The notes beneath the pieces were generated by a model. It worked only from the letters and a program-made list of their open reading frames with translations. It did no database searches and was not told where the DNA came from. Positions 31,867 to 40,858 of a stretch of 45,403 nucleotides of DNA are shown here, piece by piece. Numbering within the stretch: the stretch's first letter is position 1; every line of letters starts with the position of its first letter. A program made the position numbers and the translations under genes. The stretch spans positions 1-45,403 of the forward strand of contig MNQT01000017.1 of the NCBI GenBank assembly GCA_001915575.1. The letters run 5' to 3'. Origin of the DNA: Bacteroides sp. CAG:1060_57_27 (lineage in GTDB: Bacteria > Bacteroidota > Bacteroidia > Bacteroidales > UBA932).

Positions 31867-33302
31867 CTTCCCAGTTTCTTGACAGGCCCATATTCAGGAT
31901 AGTCAGCTCCACCGCTGCCGAACTTGGCGTCAGGGCCTATGTGATAGGCGGCTATGTGAGGGACTGCTTTCTCGGCAGGTCCTGCAGCGACATCGATATA
32001 GTCGTGGAAGGCAGCGGAATCGACTTCGCCCGTGCGGTAGGGGAGAAGACGGGAAAGTATGTCTCGTATTTCAAGAACTTCGGCACCGCCATGCTGCGCT
32101 ACCGCGGCGACGAGATAGAGTTCGTGGGGGCGCGCAGGGAATCGTACCGCCGGGAGTCGCGCAAGCCCATAGTGGAGAACGGCACCCTCGAGGACGACCA
32201 GATGCGCCGCGACTTCACTATCAACGCTATGGCCTTCTCCCTGCAGGAGGAGGACTTCGGTGCGCTGGTAGACCCGTTCGGCGGCATACGCGACCTTGCC
32301 GATGGCATAATCCGCACCCCGCTCGATCCGGATACGACCTACTCAGACGATCCCCTGAGGATGCTCAGGGCCGTGCGCTTCGCCGCCAAGCTCTCCACTC
32401 CGGAAAGGACTTTCAGGATAGTGCCCGAGTCCCTGGAGTCCATGCGTCGCATGGCTCCGCGCATGGAGATACTCTCCCGCGAGAGGATCGCCGACGAACT
32501 GTGCAAGATGCTCGTCGCACCCAGGCCTTCCGTAGCCTTCCGCCTTATGGACGAAGGCGGGCTGCTCCCCGGCATATTGCCCGAAATCGCGGCGCTCAAG
32601 GGTGTGGAGACGGTAGACGGCAAGGGACATAAGGATAATTTCGCCCATACTCTCGCCGTAGTCGACAATATAAGCCCCGAGAGCGTGTCCGCCCAGGACG
32701 GCAGGGATCATCTGCTGTGGCTGCGCTGGGCCGCCCTGCTGCACGACATAGGCAAGCCTGCGAGCAAGCGCTTCGACAGACAGGCGGGGGGGACTTTCCA
32801 TGGGCACGACGTCATCGGAGCCCGTATGGTGCCGGGCATATTCCACCGCCTCAGGCTCTCGCAGGACGAGATGAAGTATGTCGCCAAGCTGGTGAGGTTG
32901 CATCTGCGTCCAATAGCCCTCGTGGACGACGAGGTTACGGATTCGGCCGTACGGCGGTTGCTTTTCGACGCCGGCGACGATATCGACGACCTGATGCTGC
33001 TTTGCAACGCCGACATCACCTCCAAGAACGAGGCTAAGGTGGCCCGCATACGCTCCAACTTCGAGCTCGTCCGCCGCAAGCTTGTGGAGGTCGAGGCCAA
33101 GGACGCGGTACGCAACTTCAAGAACCCCATAGACGGGGAGTATGTAATGAAGGTGTACGGCATAGGGCCGGAACGCAGGATAGGGTTGCTCAAGGATATG
33201 GTCAAAGAGGCCATACTCGACGGCGTCATAGGCAACAACTTCGAGGAGGCCGACGCCTACATGCGCTCCAAGGCCCCTGAACTCGGTCTGCATGAAGTCT
33301 GA
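31854..33302 (+). CDS. CCA tRNA nucleotidyltransferase / poly(A) polymerase family with HD domain
   Basis: The 482-residue protein has the class II nucleotidyltransferase head: AYVIGGYVRDCFLGRSCSDIDIVVEG near residues 27-52, then RRDFTINAMAF near 120, and the RNA-binding neck DPLRMLRAVRFAAKL near 165. A C-terminal HD domain (LLHDIGKPAS near 296) is present as in many bacterial CCA enzymes. It should add or repair CCA ends on tRNAs, needed because the tRNA-Leu here does not encode CCA. It overlaps both neighbours (13 and 11 bases). Confidence 0.88.
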   Translation: MPTITSQFLDRPIFRIVSSTAAELGVRAYVIGGYVRDCFLGRSCSDIDIVVEGSGIDFARAVGEKTGKYVSYFKNFGTAMLRYRGDEIEFVGARRESYRRESRKPIVENGTLEDDQMRRDFTINAMAFSLQEEDFGALVDPFGGIRDLADGIIRTPLDPDTTYSDDPLRMLRAVRFAAKLSTPERTFRIVPESLESMRRMAPRMEILSRERIADELCKMLVAPRPSVAFRLMDEGGLLPGILPEIAALKGVETVDGKGHKDNFAHTLAVVDNISPESVSAQDGRDHLLWLRWAALLHDIGKPASKRFDRQAGGTFHGHDVIGARMVPGIFHRLRLSQDEMKYVAKLVRLHLRPIALVDDEVTDSAVRRLLFDAGDDIDDLMLLCNADITSKNEAKVARIRSNFELVRRKLVEVEAKDAVRNFKNPIDGEYVMKVYGIGPERRIGLLKDMVKEAILDGVIGNNFEEADAYMRSKAPELGLHEV

Positions 33303-34302
33303 GTACATAGAATACCTGCGCACGCAGAGGCGCTACTCGCAGCGCACCTGTGAGATATATTCCTCCGTGCTGGATGAGTACATGAAGTTTTCCGGCTGTC
33401 CATCGGAGGAGAAGCTTCCGGATTATATGTCATTCCAGCTGGTCCGCTCGTACGAGGTATATCTCATGGATGAGGAGAAGAGGGCGGAAAGGGAGGAGGA
33501 AGAGAAAAAAGAAGAAACGGAAGACAAGGAGGAAAGGGAAAAGCCGAAGAATAAGAAAAGGAAGATGAGCCCGCGTACAGTATCCCTGCACCTGAGCGTG
33601 CTGAGCGGATATTGCCGGTTCCTGATGAAGCAGGGTGTCCTCAAGTCGAATCCCGTCAGGCTCGTAAGGCGTCCGCGCCAGCAGAAGCGCCTGCCGTCGT
33701 TCCTCAAGGAGGCCGACCTGCAGGGGTATTTCGCAGCGACTCTCTGGAGAGTGGAGGACGGACGCTACGAAGACCGGATGCCGAGAGTCATCATAAGCGT
33801 ACTCGCAGGCACTGCCATAAGGCGCAGCGAACTGATATCCCTGGACCGTAAATCGTTCGATCCGGCGCGCGGAGTGCTGCATGTCAGGGGAAAGGGCGAC
33901 AAAATGCGGGAAATTCCTCTGCTACCTTCTCTTTGTAAAGAAATTTCGTTATATTTACAATCGCAGGACTCTTTGAAATCGGCGCGTACGGATCCCGACT
34001 CCCCGCTTATACAGACTCCCCGCGGAGGCAGGCTCTACCCTATGTTTGTCGAAAGGGTCGTCAAGGGCGAACTCGGAGGCGTAGGCGATATCAAAGGCAG
34101 GAAGTCTCCGCATGTGCTCAGGCACACGCTGGCGACGGAACTGCTGGACGGGGGAGCCGACCTCAACTCCATAAAGGAGTTCCTCGGGCATTCCTCCCTC
34201 GCCGCCACGCAGGTCTATACGCACAATTCCATAGAGCGGCTGCAGAAAGTTTATAACAACGCCCACCCACGGGCAAAAAACGGAGGTAAAAATGGAGATT
34301 AG
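33292..34302 (+). CDS. XerC/XerD-type tyrosine recombinase with a charged insertion
   Basis: The 336-residue recombinase has all catalytic residues: Arg near 177 (TAIRRSEL), Lys near 201 (VRGKGDK), His 274 and Arg 277 (PHVLRHTL), His 300 (FLGHSS) and nucleophile Tyr 309. It probably resolves chromosome dimers at dif. Unusual is a low-complexity stretch at about residues 60-92, almost only Glu, Lys and Arg, inside the N-terminal SAM-like domain; typical XerC is about 300 residues. It overlaps the genes on both sides by 11 bases, so it is embedded in a housekeeping unit rather than a mobile element. Confidence 0.85.
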   Translation: MKSEYIEYLRTQRRYSQRTCEIYSSVLDEYMKFSGCPSEEKLPDYMSFQLVRSYEVYLMDEEKRAEREEEEKKEETEDKEEREKPKNKKRKMSPRTVSLHLSVLSGYCRFLMKQGVLKSNPVRLVRRPRQQKRLPSFLKEADLQGYFAATLWRVEDGRYEDRMPRVIISVLAGTAIRRSELISLDRKSFDPARGVLHVRGKGDKMREIPLLPSLCKEISLYLQSQDSLKSARTDPDSPLIQTPRGGRLYPMFVERVVKGELGGVGDIKGRKSPHVLRHTLATELLDGGADLNSIKEFLGHSSLAATQVYTHNSIERLQKVYNNAHPRAKNGGKNGD

Positions 34303-34582
34303 ACTCAAAGCCCTGAAATTCGACGCAAGCGAGAAGCTCGCTGCATTCGTCGAGAAGAAAGTCGCACGTCTGGCCAAGTTCTTCGACGGAGTGGCACAGG
34401 AAGCGGAAGTTTCCCTGGAAGACTGCAAGGAAGGTAAGAAGGCGAAGATCCAGATCGGCATTCCGGGCGATACGCTCATAATCGAGCGGGTCGCGGATAC
34501 CTTCGAAAACGCCGTCACGGCTTGTGTCGATGCGATGAAAGAAAAGATGACGAGAGCGAAGGAAAGAAAATACGACAAATGA
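34292..34582 (+). CDS. hpf: Ribosome hibernation promoting factor, short form
   Basis: The 96-residue protein is a HPF/RaiA domain only. EIRLKALKFDASEKLAAFVEKKVARLAKFF forms strand 1 and helix 1, followed by two strands and a long basic last helix (DAMKEKMTRAKERKYDK). It should bind the small ribosomal subunit in stationary phase and hold ribosomes inactive. The start overlaps the recombinase stop by 11 bases. A terminator follows, so it ends the run that began with the GH31 gene. Confidence 0.9.
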   Translation: MEIRLKALKFDASEKLAAFVEKKVARLAKFFDGVAQEAEVSLEDCKEGKKAKIQIGIPGDTLIIERVADTFENAVTACVDAMKEKMTRAKERKYDK

Positions 34583-34588
34583 TTTTCC

Positions 34589-34617
34589 GGGCCGTCTTCC
34601 AAGGCGGCCCTTTTCTT
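34589..34617 (+). terminator. Terminator after hpf
   Basis: GGGCCG (34589-34594) pairs with CGGCCC (34605-34610); inner bases extend the stem, and TTTTCTTCT follows. It is the first clear terminator downstream of the arabinose operon promoter. Confidence 0.7.
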
Positions 34618-34666
34618 CTGCCCGGCTACCACATATTTCCCGATACATCCATAACACAATATCATT

Positions 34667-37222
34667 ATGCACCAATTAAGAACACTAATTGCGGCATTCG
34701 CCCTTTCGGGCCTGCCGCTGATGCCGGTCCAGCCGCTTTCGGCACAGCAGAGCGTGTCGATAGACGTCAATACGACCGAGCTTGCCGGCAAGATCAACCC
34801 CCTGCTCTACGGGCAGCTCTTCGAGCACATCTATTTCTCCGCCAACAACGGAGTGTGGCAGGAACTGGTATACGGCCGTTCATTCGAGCCTGAACACTAT
34901 CCCGGCATAGCCCCGAGGGACGGCTATTTCGACGGCTGGTTTGCCGACGACGACGGAGTGCTCCACTCTCCGACACGCTACGAGCAGCCTATAAGCCTCA
35001 CGACCGTGGATTCCGACAGCTACGACATCAGCATGCAGGTCAAGTGGCGTTCGTACCTGCTTCCCGGCAGGCTGTGGAGCGGAGGCCTTATGGACCTGCG
35101 CTTCGCGGTGATGGACTCTCCCGAGGACGGACCTTACTTTGTCCGTGTGCACGACCCCCGCTACGAGGGCAAGCGCCTGGAACTCTCCCAGACCCAGGCA
35201 CAGATAGATGCGGCCAACCGTGACAAGGCCCTGAAGGCCGTGCAGAAGGAGCTCGACGTGCCCAACTTCTCCGTTTCCGTGAAAAGGGAGAGGGAGGTCG
35301 CCGGTTTCGGCGGCAGGGTGCGCAGCGTGGTAGCCCTGGAGCCGCTCAGGGCCGTGGAGGCGAAGCCGGGACAGATCGAGGACGACGGAGCCTGGCATGA
35401 CTTGAAGATAAGCTGCCGCGGACGCAACATACGCGTCTACTGGGACGGAAAGCAGGTGCTTTCCTGCAAGGTGGACGCGGCCGGCACCAGCAACGAGATA
35501 GTGCTTTGGGAGAACTACACCGAGGCGCAGTACCGCGACATAAGGATAACTTCCGCAGACGGGAGCAAGGTGTACTTCAGCGGCCTTCCCGAGCAGGTTA
35601 AGACCCCGGATGTGGCTCCGCACTGGACGGCGTTCGGAGATGCCGGCTTCAGCCTCGTGAAGGGCGATGCCGTGAACATGGACTATGCGCAGAAGATAGT
35701 TCCGGACGGAGGCGAGGCCGGTATCTTCCAGGGACCCCAGGATGTCGAGGCAGGCGAGACCTTCGTCGGTTCTGTCTATGCCAAGGGCACGGGCAGGCTC
35801 AAGGTCGGCCTGATGAAGGACGGGGCATGGCTCTGCTCGAAGGATCTCGGAACGCAGGGCGCGCAGTGGCGCAAGCTTGAGTTCGAACTTCCCGCCGGAG
35901 ACTACAGCGGCGACGCAGATTTCGCTATCGCTGTGAACGGAGGGGAGGTTACGGTAGACCAGGCAAGCCTTTCTACCGCTACGGGACGCGCACTCGGCGG
36001 ATTCAGACCCGACATACTCGAAGCCGTGAAGCAGCTGCATCCCACCTGTCTGCGCTGGCCGGGAGGCGGCTATGTGGCGCAGTACAACTGGAAGTGGGGC
36101 ATAGGCCCGCAGGAGGAGCGCCAGAGGTGGGCACACTGGATGTGGCTCGACTACGACCAGAACGCCTTCGGCACCGACGAGTTCATCCGCTTCTGCCGCG
36201 AGATAGATACCGAGCCCGTGATAGTCGTCAGCGTAGGCTTCGACCGTCCCGAGTCCGAGAGGGAGCAGATACTCCAGAACGCATGCGACTGGGTGGCGTA
36301 CTGCAACGAGCCCGCGACGGGCAAGTGGGGCAGCGTCAGGGCCGCCAACGGACATCCCGAGCCCTATAATGTCAAGTACTGGGAGATAGACAACGAGATG
36401 TGGGAAATGGGAATCGAGCGCTACGAGGAGTGCGTGAGGGAATTCTCCACCGCCATGCGCAAGGTAGACCCCGATATCAAGATCATCGCCTGCGGCGGGT
36501 TCCGTGGCGAGGACGAGGGCTTCCTGATGCGCAGCGGACGTTATTTCGACTATATGAGCCTGCACCACTACGAGCAGGCGGGCGGCTATGCCACCGGCCC
36601 CGAGCGGCTCCACGAGCAGTATCTCGAATATGCCGACATGATTGCAAAGTGCCCCAACCCCAACATCAAGCTCTTCCTCTCCGAGTGGAACCTAAACAGC
36701 ATCGACTGGAGGACAGGCCTTTTCGCCGGCGGATTCCTCAACATGTGCGAGCAGACCGACGTGGTCGCAATGGGTGCCGCGGCGCTCTTCCTGCGCCGTA
36801 CCGATGCTCCCGACTGGAACAACGCCTTCATCAACTTCGACTACAAGGACCTGTTCGTCGCCCCCAACTATCAGGTGACGAAGCTCTGGCACGACCATTT
36901 CTCTACCGACAGGCTCGGCTATGAGGGCGACACCAAGGACTTGAGCCTCAGCGTCACCCGCGCGGAGAACGCTTCCAGCGTGATAGTGAAGATAGTCAAC
37001 GCTTCCGAGAAGCCTTACAGGCTCGACGTGGGAGGCGACTGGAAAGGCGTTGGGGAACTCAGCTACGAGTACTATGCCCCCGGTTCGCTTACCGTGGCCA
37101 ACAGCATGGAGGACAAGGATGCGGTGAGCCTTAGGGAAGGCTCTGCGATTCTTGACGGCGGACGCGTCACCGTAGATGTGGAGCCGCTTTCCGCAGGCGT
37201 GCTGGTGATAGGACTGGAATAG
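34667..37222 (+). CDS. GH51 alpha-L-arabinofuranosidase with carbohydrate-binding-like insert
   Basis: The 851-residue enzyme has a signal peptide ending near LSAQQ. After an opening GH51 segment (INPLLYGQLFEHIYFS), residues about 110-310 hold a laminin-G/concanavalin-like domain of the DUF1080 type, and about 320-440 another beta-sandwich. The catalytic barrel follows, with acid/base Glu at about 577 (EIDNEMWEMG) and nucleophile Glu at about 673 (LFLSEWNLN). It should release terminal arabinofuranose from arabinan or arabinoxylan outside the cytoplasm. It lies between the hpf terminator and a convergent holA gene, so it is probably a single-gene unit. Confidence 0.88.
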   Translation: MHQLRTLIAAFALSGLPLMPVQPLSAQQSVSIDVNTTELAGKINPLLYGQLFEHIYFSANNGVWQELVYGRSFEPEHYPGIAPRDGYFDGWFADDDGVLHSPTRYEQPISLTTVDSDSYDISMQVKWRSYLLPGRLWSGGLMDLRFAVMDSPEDGPYFVRVHDPRYEGKRLELSQTQAQIDAANRDKALKAVQKELDVPNFSVSVKREREVAGFGGRVRSVVALEPLRAVEAKPGQIEDDGAWHDLKISCRGRNIRVYWDGKQVLSCKVDAAGTSNEIVLWENYTEAQYRDIRITSADGSKVYFSGLPEQVKTPDVAPHWTAFGDAGFSLVKGDAVNMDYAQKIVPDGGEAGIFQGPQDVEAGETFVGSVYAKGTGRLKVGLMKDGAWLCSKDLGTQGAQWRKLEFELPAGDYSGDADFAIAVNGGEVTVDQASLSTATGRALGGFRPDILEAVKQLHPTCLRWPGGGYVAQYNWKWGIGPQEERQRWAHWMWLDYDQNAFGTDEFIRFCREIDTEPVIVVSVGFDRPESEREQILQNACDWVAYCNEPATGKWGSVRAANGHPEPYNVKYWEIDNEMWEMGIERYEECVREFSTAMRKVDPDIKIIACGGFRGEDEGFLMRSGRYFDYMSLHHYEQAGGYATGPERLHEQYLEYADMIAKCPNPNIKLFLSEWNLNSIDWRTGLFAGGFLNMCEQTDVVAMGAAALFLRRTDAPDWNNAFINFDYKDLFVAPNYQVTKLWHDHFSTDRLGYEGDTKDLSLSVTRAENASSVIVKIVNASEKPYRLDVGGDWKGVGELSYEYYAPGSLTVANSMEDKDAVSLREGSAILDGGRVTVDVEPLSAGVLVIGLE

Positions 37223-37249
37223 CCGGAACCTGACTGCAGGGCGGCGGTC

Positions 37250-38287
37250 TCAGACCCTCAGGATCTTTGAAACGAGCTCGATGAAGAGCTTGTCCTGGGG
37301 TACGGGGCTGCCGCCCTTGCTTAGATAGTCGTACTCGCACAGCAGCGAGATAACTTCCATGCACTTTTCGGGAGGGTACATCCTGACTGCGTTGTCGTAC
37401 TCCCTGTAGAAATAGGGGTTGACACCGGCAAGGGCCCTCGCCTTCATTTCCGGAGAGGGACGGCGGTCTTTGCGCAGCACCAGGCCGTAGCGCAGTATGC
37501 GGCTGAAGTTCGTATATATCAGCGCGACCGACGCCGGCATCGAGAACTTTGCGGCGGCTCCCAGGCCCCGTGCGGTCCTGAGCGCTTTCTGCGCGTTGCG
37601 CTCCGAGAGTTCGCGCGTAAGTTCGAATATGCTGTACTCCCTTGATATGCCTACGTTCTTCTCTATGTCGCCGGCCTCTATCCTGCGGGTGCCTTCGGGC
37701 AGGTTGCGCAGCAGCTTGTCTGTCTCGGTGGCGAGCCTGCACAGGTCCGTGCCGGCATGTTCCGCGAGCAGTGCTGCGGCCGTGGGGCTGATGTCGAGCC
37801 CGCGGGACGCGTAGTAGGAGACTATCCAGCCCTGTATCTCATAGTCTCTGACGGCGGGCGAGTCCACGACCGTCCCCTTCTCCTCCACGGCCTTGCAGAG
37901 CGCGCTGCGCCTGTCCACCTTCGCTCCGTGGAGCAGTATGACGAGCACCGTCGTCTCAAGGGGATCCTTGCAGTATACGCTCAGGCTCTCGAGCCTGGAC
38001 ATGGCCTGCGCCTCCTTCAGGACCACCAGCTGCCTGTCGGACATCATCGGGTATCTCCTCGCGCAGGATATAACTTGCTCCGCGTCGGTGTCGGTGCCGT
38101 AGCAGACCGTTTCGTTGAAGTCCTTGTCCTCAGGGGGAATGCAGCTGTCTATTATGGCGTCGCACACCAGTTCGGGGTAGTAGGCCTCTTCTCCCATAAG
38201 CAGGTAGACGGGCTGGAACACGCCTTTCTTCACATCGGATATTATCCGCTCGCATTGTGCTGCGACATTTTCAGACTTTCTGGCCAT
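37250..38287 (-). CDS. holA: DNA polymerase III delta subunit
   Basis: The 345-residue clamp-loader subunit opens the sliding clamp during replication. Family features include GVFQPVYLLMGEEAYYPELVCDAI at the start, the AAA+-like middle with QLVVLKEAQAM, and the C-terminal collar segment with FELTRELSERNAQKALRTARGL. The start MARKSENV at 38287 is chosen. The frame stays open much further upstream, but antisense to the second GH51 gene, and is not used. It separates two arabinofuranosidase genes on the other strand; no -7 box is evident upstream. Confidence 0.85.
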   Translation of the reverse strand: MARKSENVAAQCERIISDVKKGVFQPVYLLMGEEAYYPELVCDAIIDSCIPPEDKDFNETVCYGTDTDAEQVISCARRYPMMSDRQLVVLKEAQAMSRLESLSVYCKDPLETTVLVILLHGAKVDRRSALCKAVEEKGTVVDSPAVRDYEIQGWIVSYYASRGLDISPTAAALLAEHAGTDLCRLATETDKLLRNLPEGTRRIEAGDIEKNVGISREYSIFELTRELSERNAQKALRTARGLGAAAKFSMPASVALIYTNFSRILRYGLVLRKDRRPSPEMKARALAGVNPYFYREYDNAVRMYPPEKCMEVISLLCEYDYLSKGGSPVPQDKLFIELVSKILRV

Positions 38288-38315
38288 AACGGCACGAAAA
38301 TAACTAAAAAATTCA

Positions 38316-38323
38316 TAAATTTG
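38316..38323 (+). promoter_or_regulatory. -7 box of the second GH51 gene
   Basis: TAAATTTG matches TAnnTTTG and lies 48 bases before the ATG at 38372. It is in the divergent gap with holA; the -33 element is unclear. Confidence 0.45.
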
Positions 38324-38371
38324 TACGATACTGCAATACCGTAAGATTAATTTCACTACAAACACTCTGAT

Positions 38372-39922
38372 ATGAAAAGAATCACTTCCATTTTCGCAGG
38401 AGCCTTCCTGCTCGTGTCGGGTGCTGCCCTGAATGCGCAGGACGCGACCATCCGCATCCATGACGCCGGAACGGGCCAGACCATTCCCGCCGCCATCTAC
38501 GGACAGTTCTCCGAGCATCTCGGACGCTGCATCTACGGAGGCCTCTGGGTCGGCAAGGACTCGCCGGTGCCCAATGTCGACGGATACCGCAAGGACGTGT
38601 TCGACGCCCTCAAGGCTCTCAAGGTGCCTGTGATGCGCTGGCCCGGAGGCTGCTTTGCCGACGACTACCACTGGATGGACGGCATCGGCCCCCAGGAGGA
38701 AAGGGCGTATATCCTGAACAACAACTGGGGAGGTACCCTCGAGGACAACAGCTTCGGAACCCATGAGTTCCTCAACCTCTGCGAGATGCTCGGCATCGAG
38801 CCCTACATCAGCGGCAATGTCGGCAGCGGCAGTGTCGAGGAAATGGCCAAGTGGGTCGAGTATATGACCTCCGACGGCAAGAGCACCATGGCCGACCTGC
38901 GCCGTGAGAACGGACGCGAGGAGCCCTGGAAGGTGAAGTACTTCGGAATCGGCAACGAGGCCTGGGGCTGCGGCGGAAACATGACCCCCGAGTATTACTC
39001 CGACCTCTTCAGGCGTTACGGCACCTACCTGCGCAACTACGGCGACAACCGCCTCTACAAGATCGCCAGCGGTGCGTCCGACTACGACTACAACTGGACC
39101 GAGGTGCTGATGAAGAACCTTACGAGCAAGGGCATGAGCGGTATCTCCCTGCACTACTATACCGTAATCGACTGGAACCACAAGGGACCGGCGCTCGGAT
39201 TTTCCGACAGGGACTACTACAACATCCTCTCCAAGTCCATCGAAATCGAGGAAGTGCTCAAGAAGCATATCGACATCATGGACCAGTACGATCCCCAGGG
39301 CAGGGTGGACCTGCTGCTCGACGAGTGGGGAACCTGGTATGACGTGGAGCCCGGAACCAACCCCGGACACCTCTACCAGCAGAACACCATGCGCGACGCT
39401 ATCGTGGCCGCCCTCAACTTCGATATCTTCCACAAGTACACCAGGCGCCTGAAGATGGCCAACATCGCCCAGGTAGTGAACGTGCTCCAGGCCATGATAC
39501 TCACCAACGATACCCAGATGGTGCTCACCCCGACCTACCATGTGTTCGAGATGTACAACGTGCACCAGGATGCGGAGTATCTCGCCTCCGACTGCCTCAC
39601 CGGCAAGGTGGAGTGCGACCGTGAGATCCCCGTGCCCGAGGTCGACGTGACCGCTTCGCGCAAGGACGGCAAGATGCACATCTCGCTCGTCAACACCGAC
39701 CTCAAGAACTCCAAGAACGTTCTCGTGACCTTCGACAACCCCAAGGCGGTATCCAAGGTGCTCTCATCCAGGGTGCTGACCTCCAAGGATGTGCGCGACT
39801 ACAACGACTTCGACAAGCCCGAGGTGGTGAAGCCCGTGGAGTTCAAGGACTACAAGCTTACCAAGAACGGTCTCGAAGTGGTGCTCCCTCCCTGCTCGAT
39901 ACTCGCGATCGAGGCCGAGTAG
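38372..39922 (+). CDS. GH51 alpha-L-arabinofuranosidase, short form
   Basis: The 516-residue enzyme has a signal peptide (about 1-23, ending ALNAQ) and then a standard GH51 barrel plus C-terminal sandwich without inserts. It has [30 protein letters not shown], acid/base Glu near 196 ([11 protein letters not shown]) and nucleophile Glu near 318 ([13 protein letters not shown]). It is of the type that removes arabinofuranose from short oligosaccharides; being exported, it probably works in the periplasm. It differs strongly from the enzyme at 34667, so the two likely divide the work on one polymer. A terminator follows. Confidence 0.92.
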   Translation: MKRITSIFAGAFLLVSGAALNAQDATIRIHDAGTGQTIPAAIYGQFSEHLGRCIYGGLWVGKDSPVPNVDGYRKDVFDALKALKVPVMRWPGGCFADDYHWMDGIGPQEERAYILNNNWGGTLEDNSFGTHEFLNLCEMLGIEPYISGNVGSGSVEEMAKWVEYMTSDGKSTMADLRRENGREEPWKVKYFGIGNEAWGCGGNMTPEYYSDLFRRYGTYLRNYGDNRLYKIASGASDYDYNWTEVLMKNLTSKGMSGISLHYYTVIDWNHKGPALGFSDRDYYNILSKSIEIEEVLKKHIDIMDQYDPQGRVDLLLDEWGTWYDVEPGTNPGHLYQQNTMRDAIVAALNFDIFHKYTRRLKMANIAQVVNVLQAMILTNDTQMVLTPTYHVFEMYNVHQDAEYLASDCLTGKVECDREIPVPEVDVTASRKDGKMHISLVNTDLKNSKNVLVTFDNPKAVSKVLSSRVLTSKDVRDYNDFDKPEVVKPVEFKDYKLTKNGLEVVLPPCSILAIEAE

Positions 39923-39953
39923 CATAATTGCGAAACAACAATTAATTAACAGG

Positions 39954-39983
39954 AGAATCGTCCCAACGGGCGATTCTTTTTTA
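39954..39983 (+). terminator. Terminator after the second GH51 gene
   Basis: GAATCG and CCC pair with GGG and CGATTC with a single bulged T, then a run of six T. The -7 box of the next gene begins immediately after it. Confidence 0.75.
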
Positions 39984-39991
39984 TATCTTTG
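39984..39991 (+). promoter_or_regulatory. -7 box directly before the ABC transporter gene
   Basis: TATCTTTG matches TAnnTTTG and ends 6 bases before the ATG at 39998. If it is used, the transcript would start at or within a few bases of the start codon. Confidence 0.5.
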
Positions 39992-39997
39992 TGCGCT

Positions 39998-40858
39998 ATG
40001 TCAATAATCGATTGTAAACACGTATCCAAGCATTTCGGAGAGAAGGTCGCCCTGGAGGACATCAACCTCGAGATTCCGGAAGGCGGGATATTCGGTCTGC
40101 TCGGGCCCAACGGGGCGGGCAAGACCACTCTGATCCGTATAATAAACAGGATAACGATTCCCAATTCGGGCGAGGTGCTGTTCAAGGGGGCGCCCATTAC
40201 CCAGAAGGATGTCGAGAGGATAGGATATATGCCCGAGGAGCGCGGACTGTACCGCAAGATGAAGGTAGGCGAGCAGGCCATGTACCTTGCGAAGCTCAAG
40301 GGCATGAGTTCGTCCGAAGCCCGCAAGTCCCTCAAGGAGTGGTTCGTGCGCTTCGGCATCGAGTCGTGGTGGGACAAGAAGGTCGAGGAGCTGTCGAAGG
40401 GTATGGCGCAGAAGGTGCAGTTCATAACCACCGTCGTGCACAGGCCCGCGCTGATGATTCTCGACGAGCCTTTCTCGGGCTTCGACCCCGTCAATGTCGA
40501 GGTCATACGCAAGGAGATACTCCGCCTGCGCGACGAGGGCGCCACGATAGTGCTGTCGACCCACAACATGGAGTCCGTCGAGGAACTCTGCGACAACATC
40601 GCCCTGATAAACAAATCGCGCCTCGTCATAAGCGGCGGCGTGGACGGGATACGCAGGCAGTACGGCAACAGCAGCGTGGAACTGGTGTATACCGATACTG
40701 ACGGCCAGCATACCGAAATCCTGCCCAGCGGACAGGGTGCTTCCGCGCTGGAGGCATATCTCGCCAAGGGGGTGCAGATAAATTCATACCGTGAGTTCAT
40801 GCCGCGCATGAACGACATCTTCATCAAACTCGTAACGGAAGGGGAGGAAAGGAAATGA
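39998..40858 (+). CDS. ABC transporter ATP-binding protein, ABC-2 export type
   Basis: The 286-residue ATPase has Walker A GPNGAGKTT (about 36-44), the ABC signature LSKGM (132-136), Walker B LMILDEP (152-158) and the switch His in STHNMES. The C-terminal extension of about 80 residues fits NatA-like exporters with DUF4162. The start ATG at 39998 is used instead of an upstream TTG, which lies inside the promoter box. The stop overlaps the start of the permease gene (ATGA), so the two are translated together. The exported substrate is unknown. Confidence 0.88.
   Translation: MSIIDCKHVSKHFGEKVALEDINLEIPEGGIFGLLGPNGAGKTTLIRIINRITIPNSGEVLFKGAPITQKDVERIGYMPEERGLYRKMKVGEQAMYLAKLKGMSSSEARKSLKEWFVRFGIESWWDKKVEELSKGMAQKVQFITTVVHRPALMILDEPFSGFDPVNVEVIRKEILRLRDEGATIVLSTHNMESVEELCDNIALINKSRLVISGGVDGIRRQYGNSSVELVYTDTDGQHTEILPSGQGASALEAYLAKGVQINSYREFMPRMNDIFIKLVTEGEERK

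Noticed and set aside
33292..34302. Mobile-element integrase
   Set aside because: It overlaps housekeeping genes on both sides and has XerC-type motifs, so it is more likely the chromosomal recombinase.
38288..39679. Long upstream extension of the holA frame
   Set aside because: It lies antisense to the second GH51 gene. The family start MARKSENV is at 38287, and normal delta length is obtained there.
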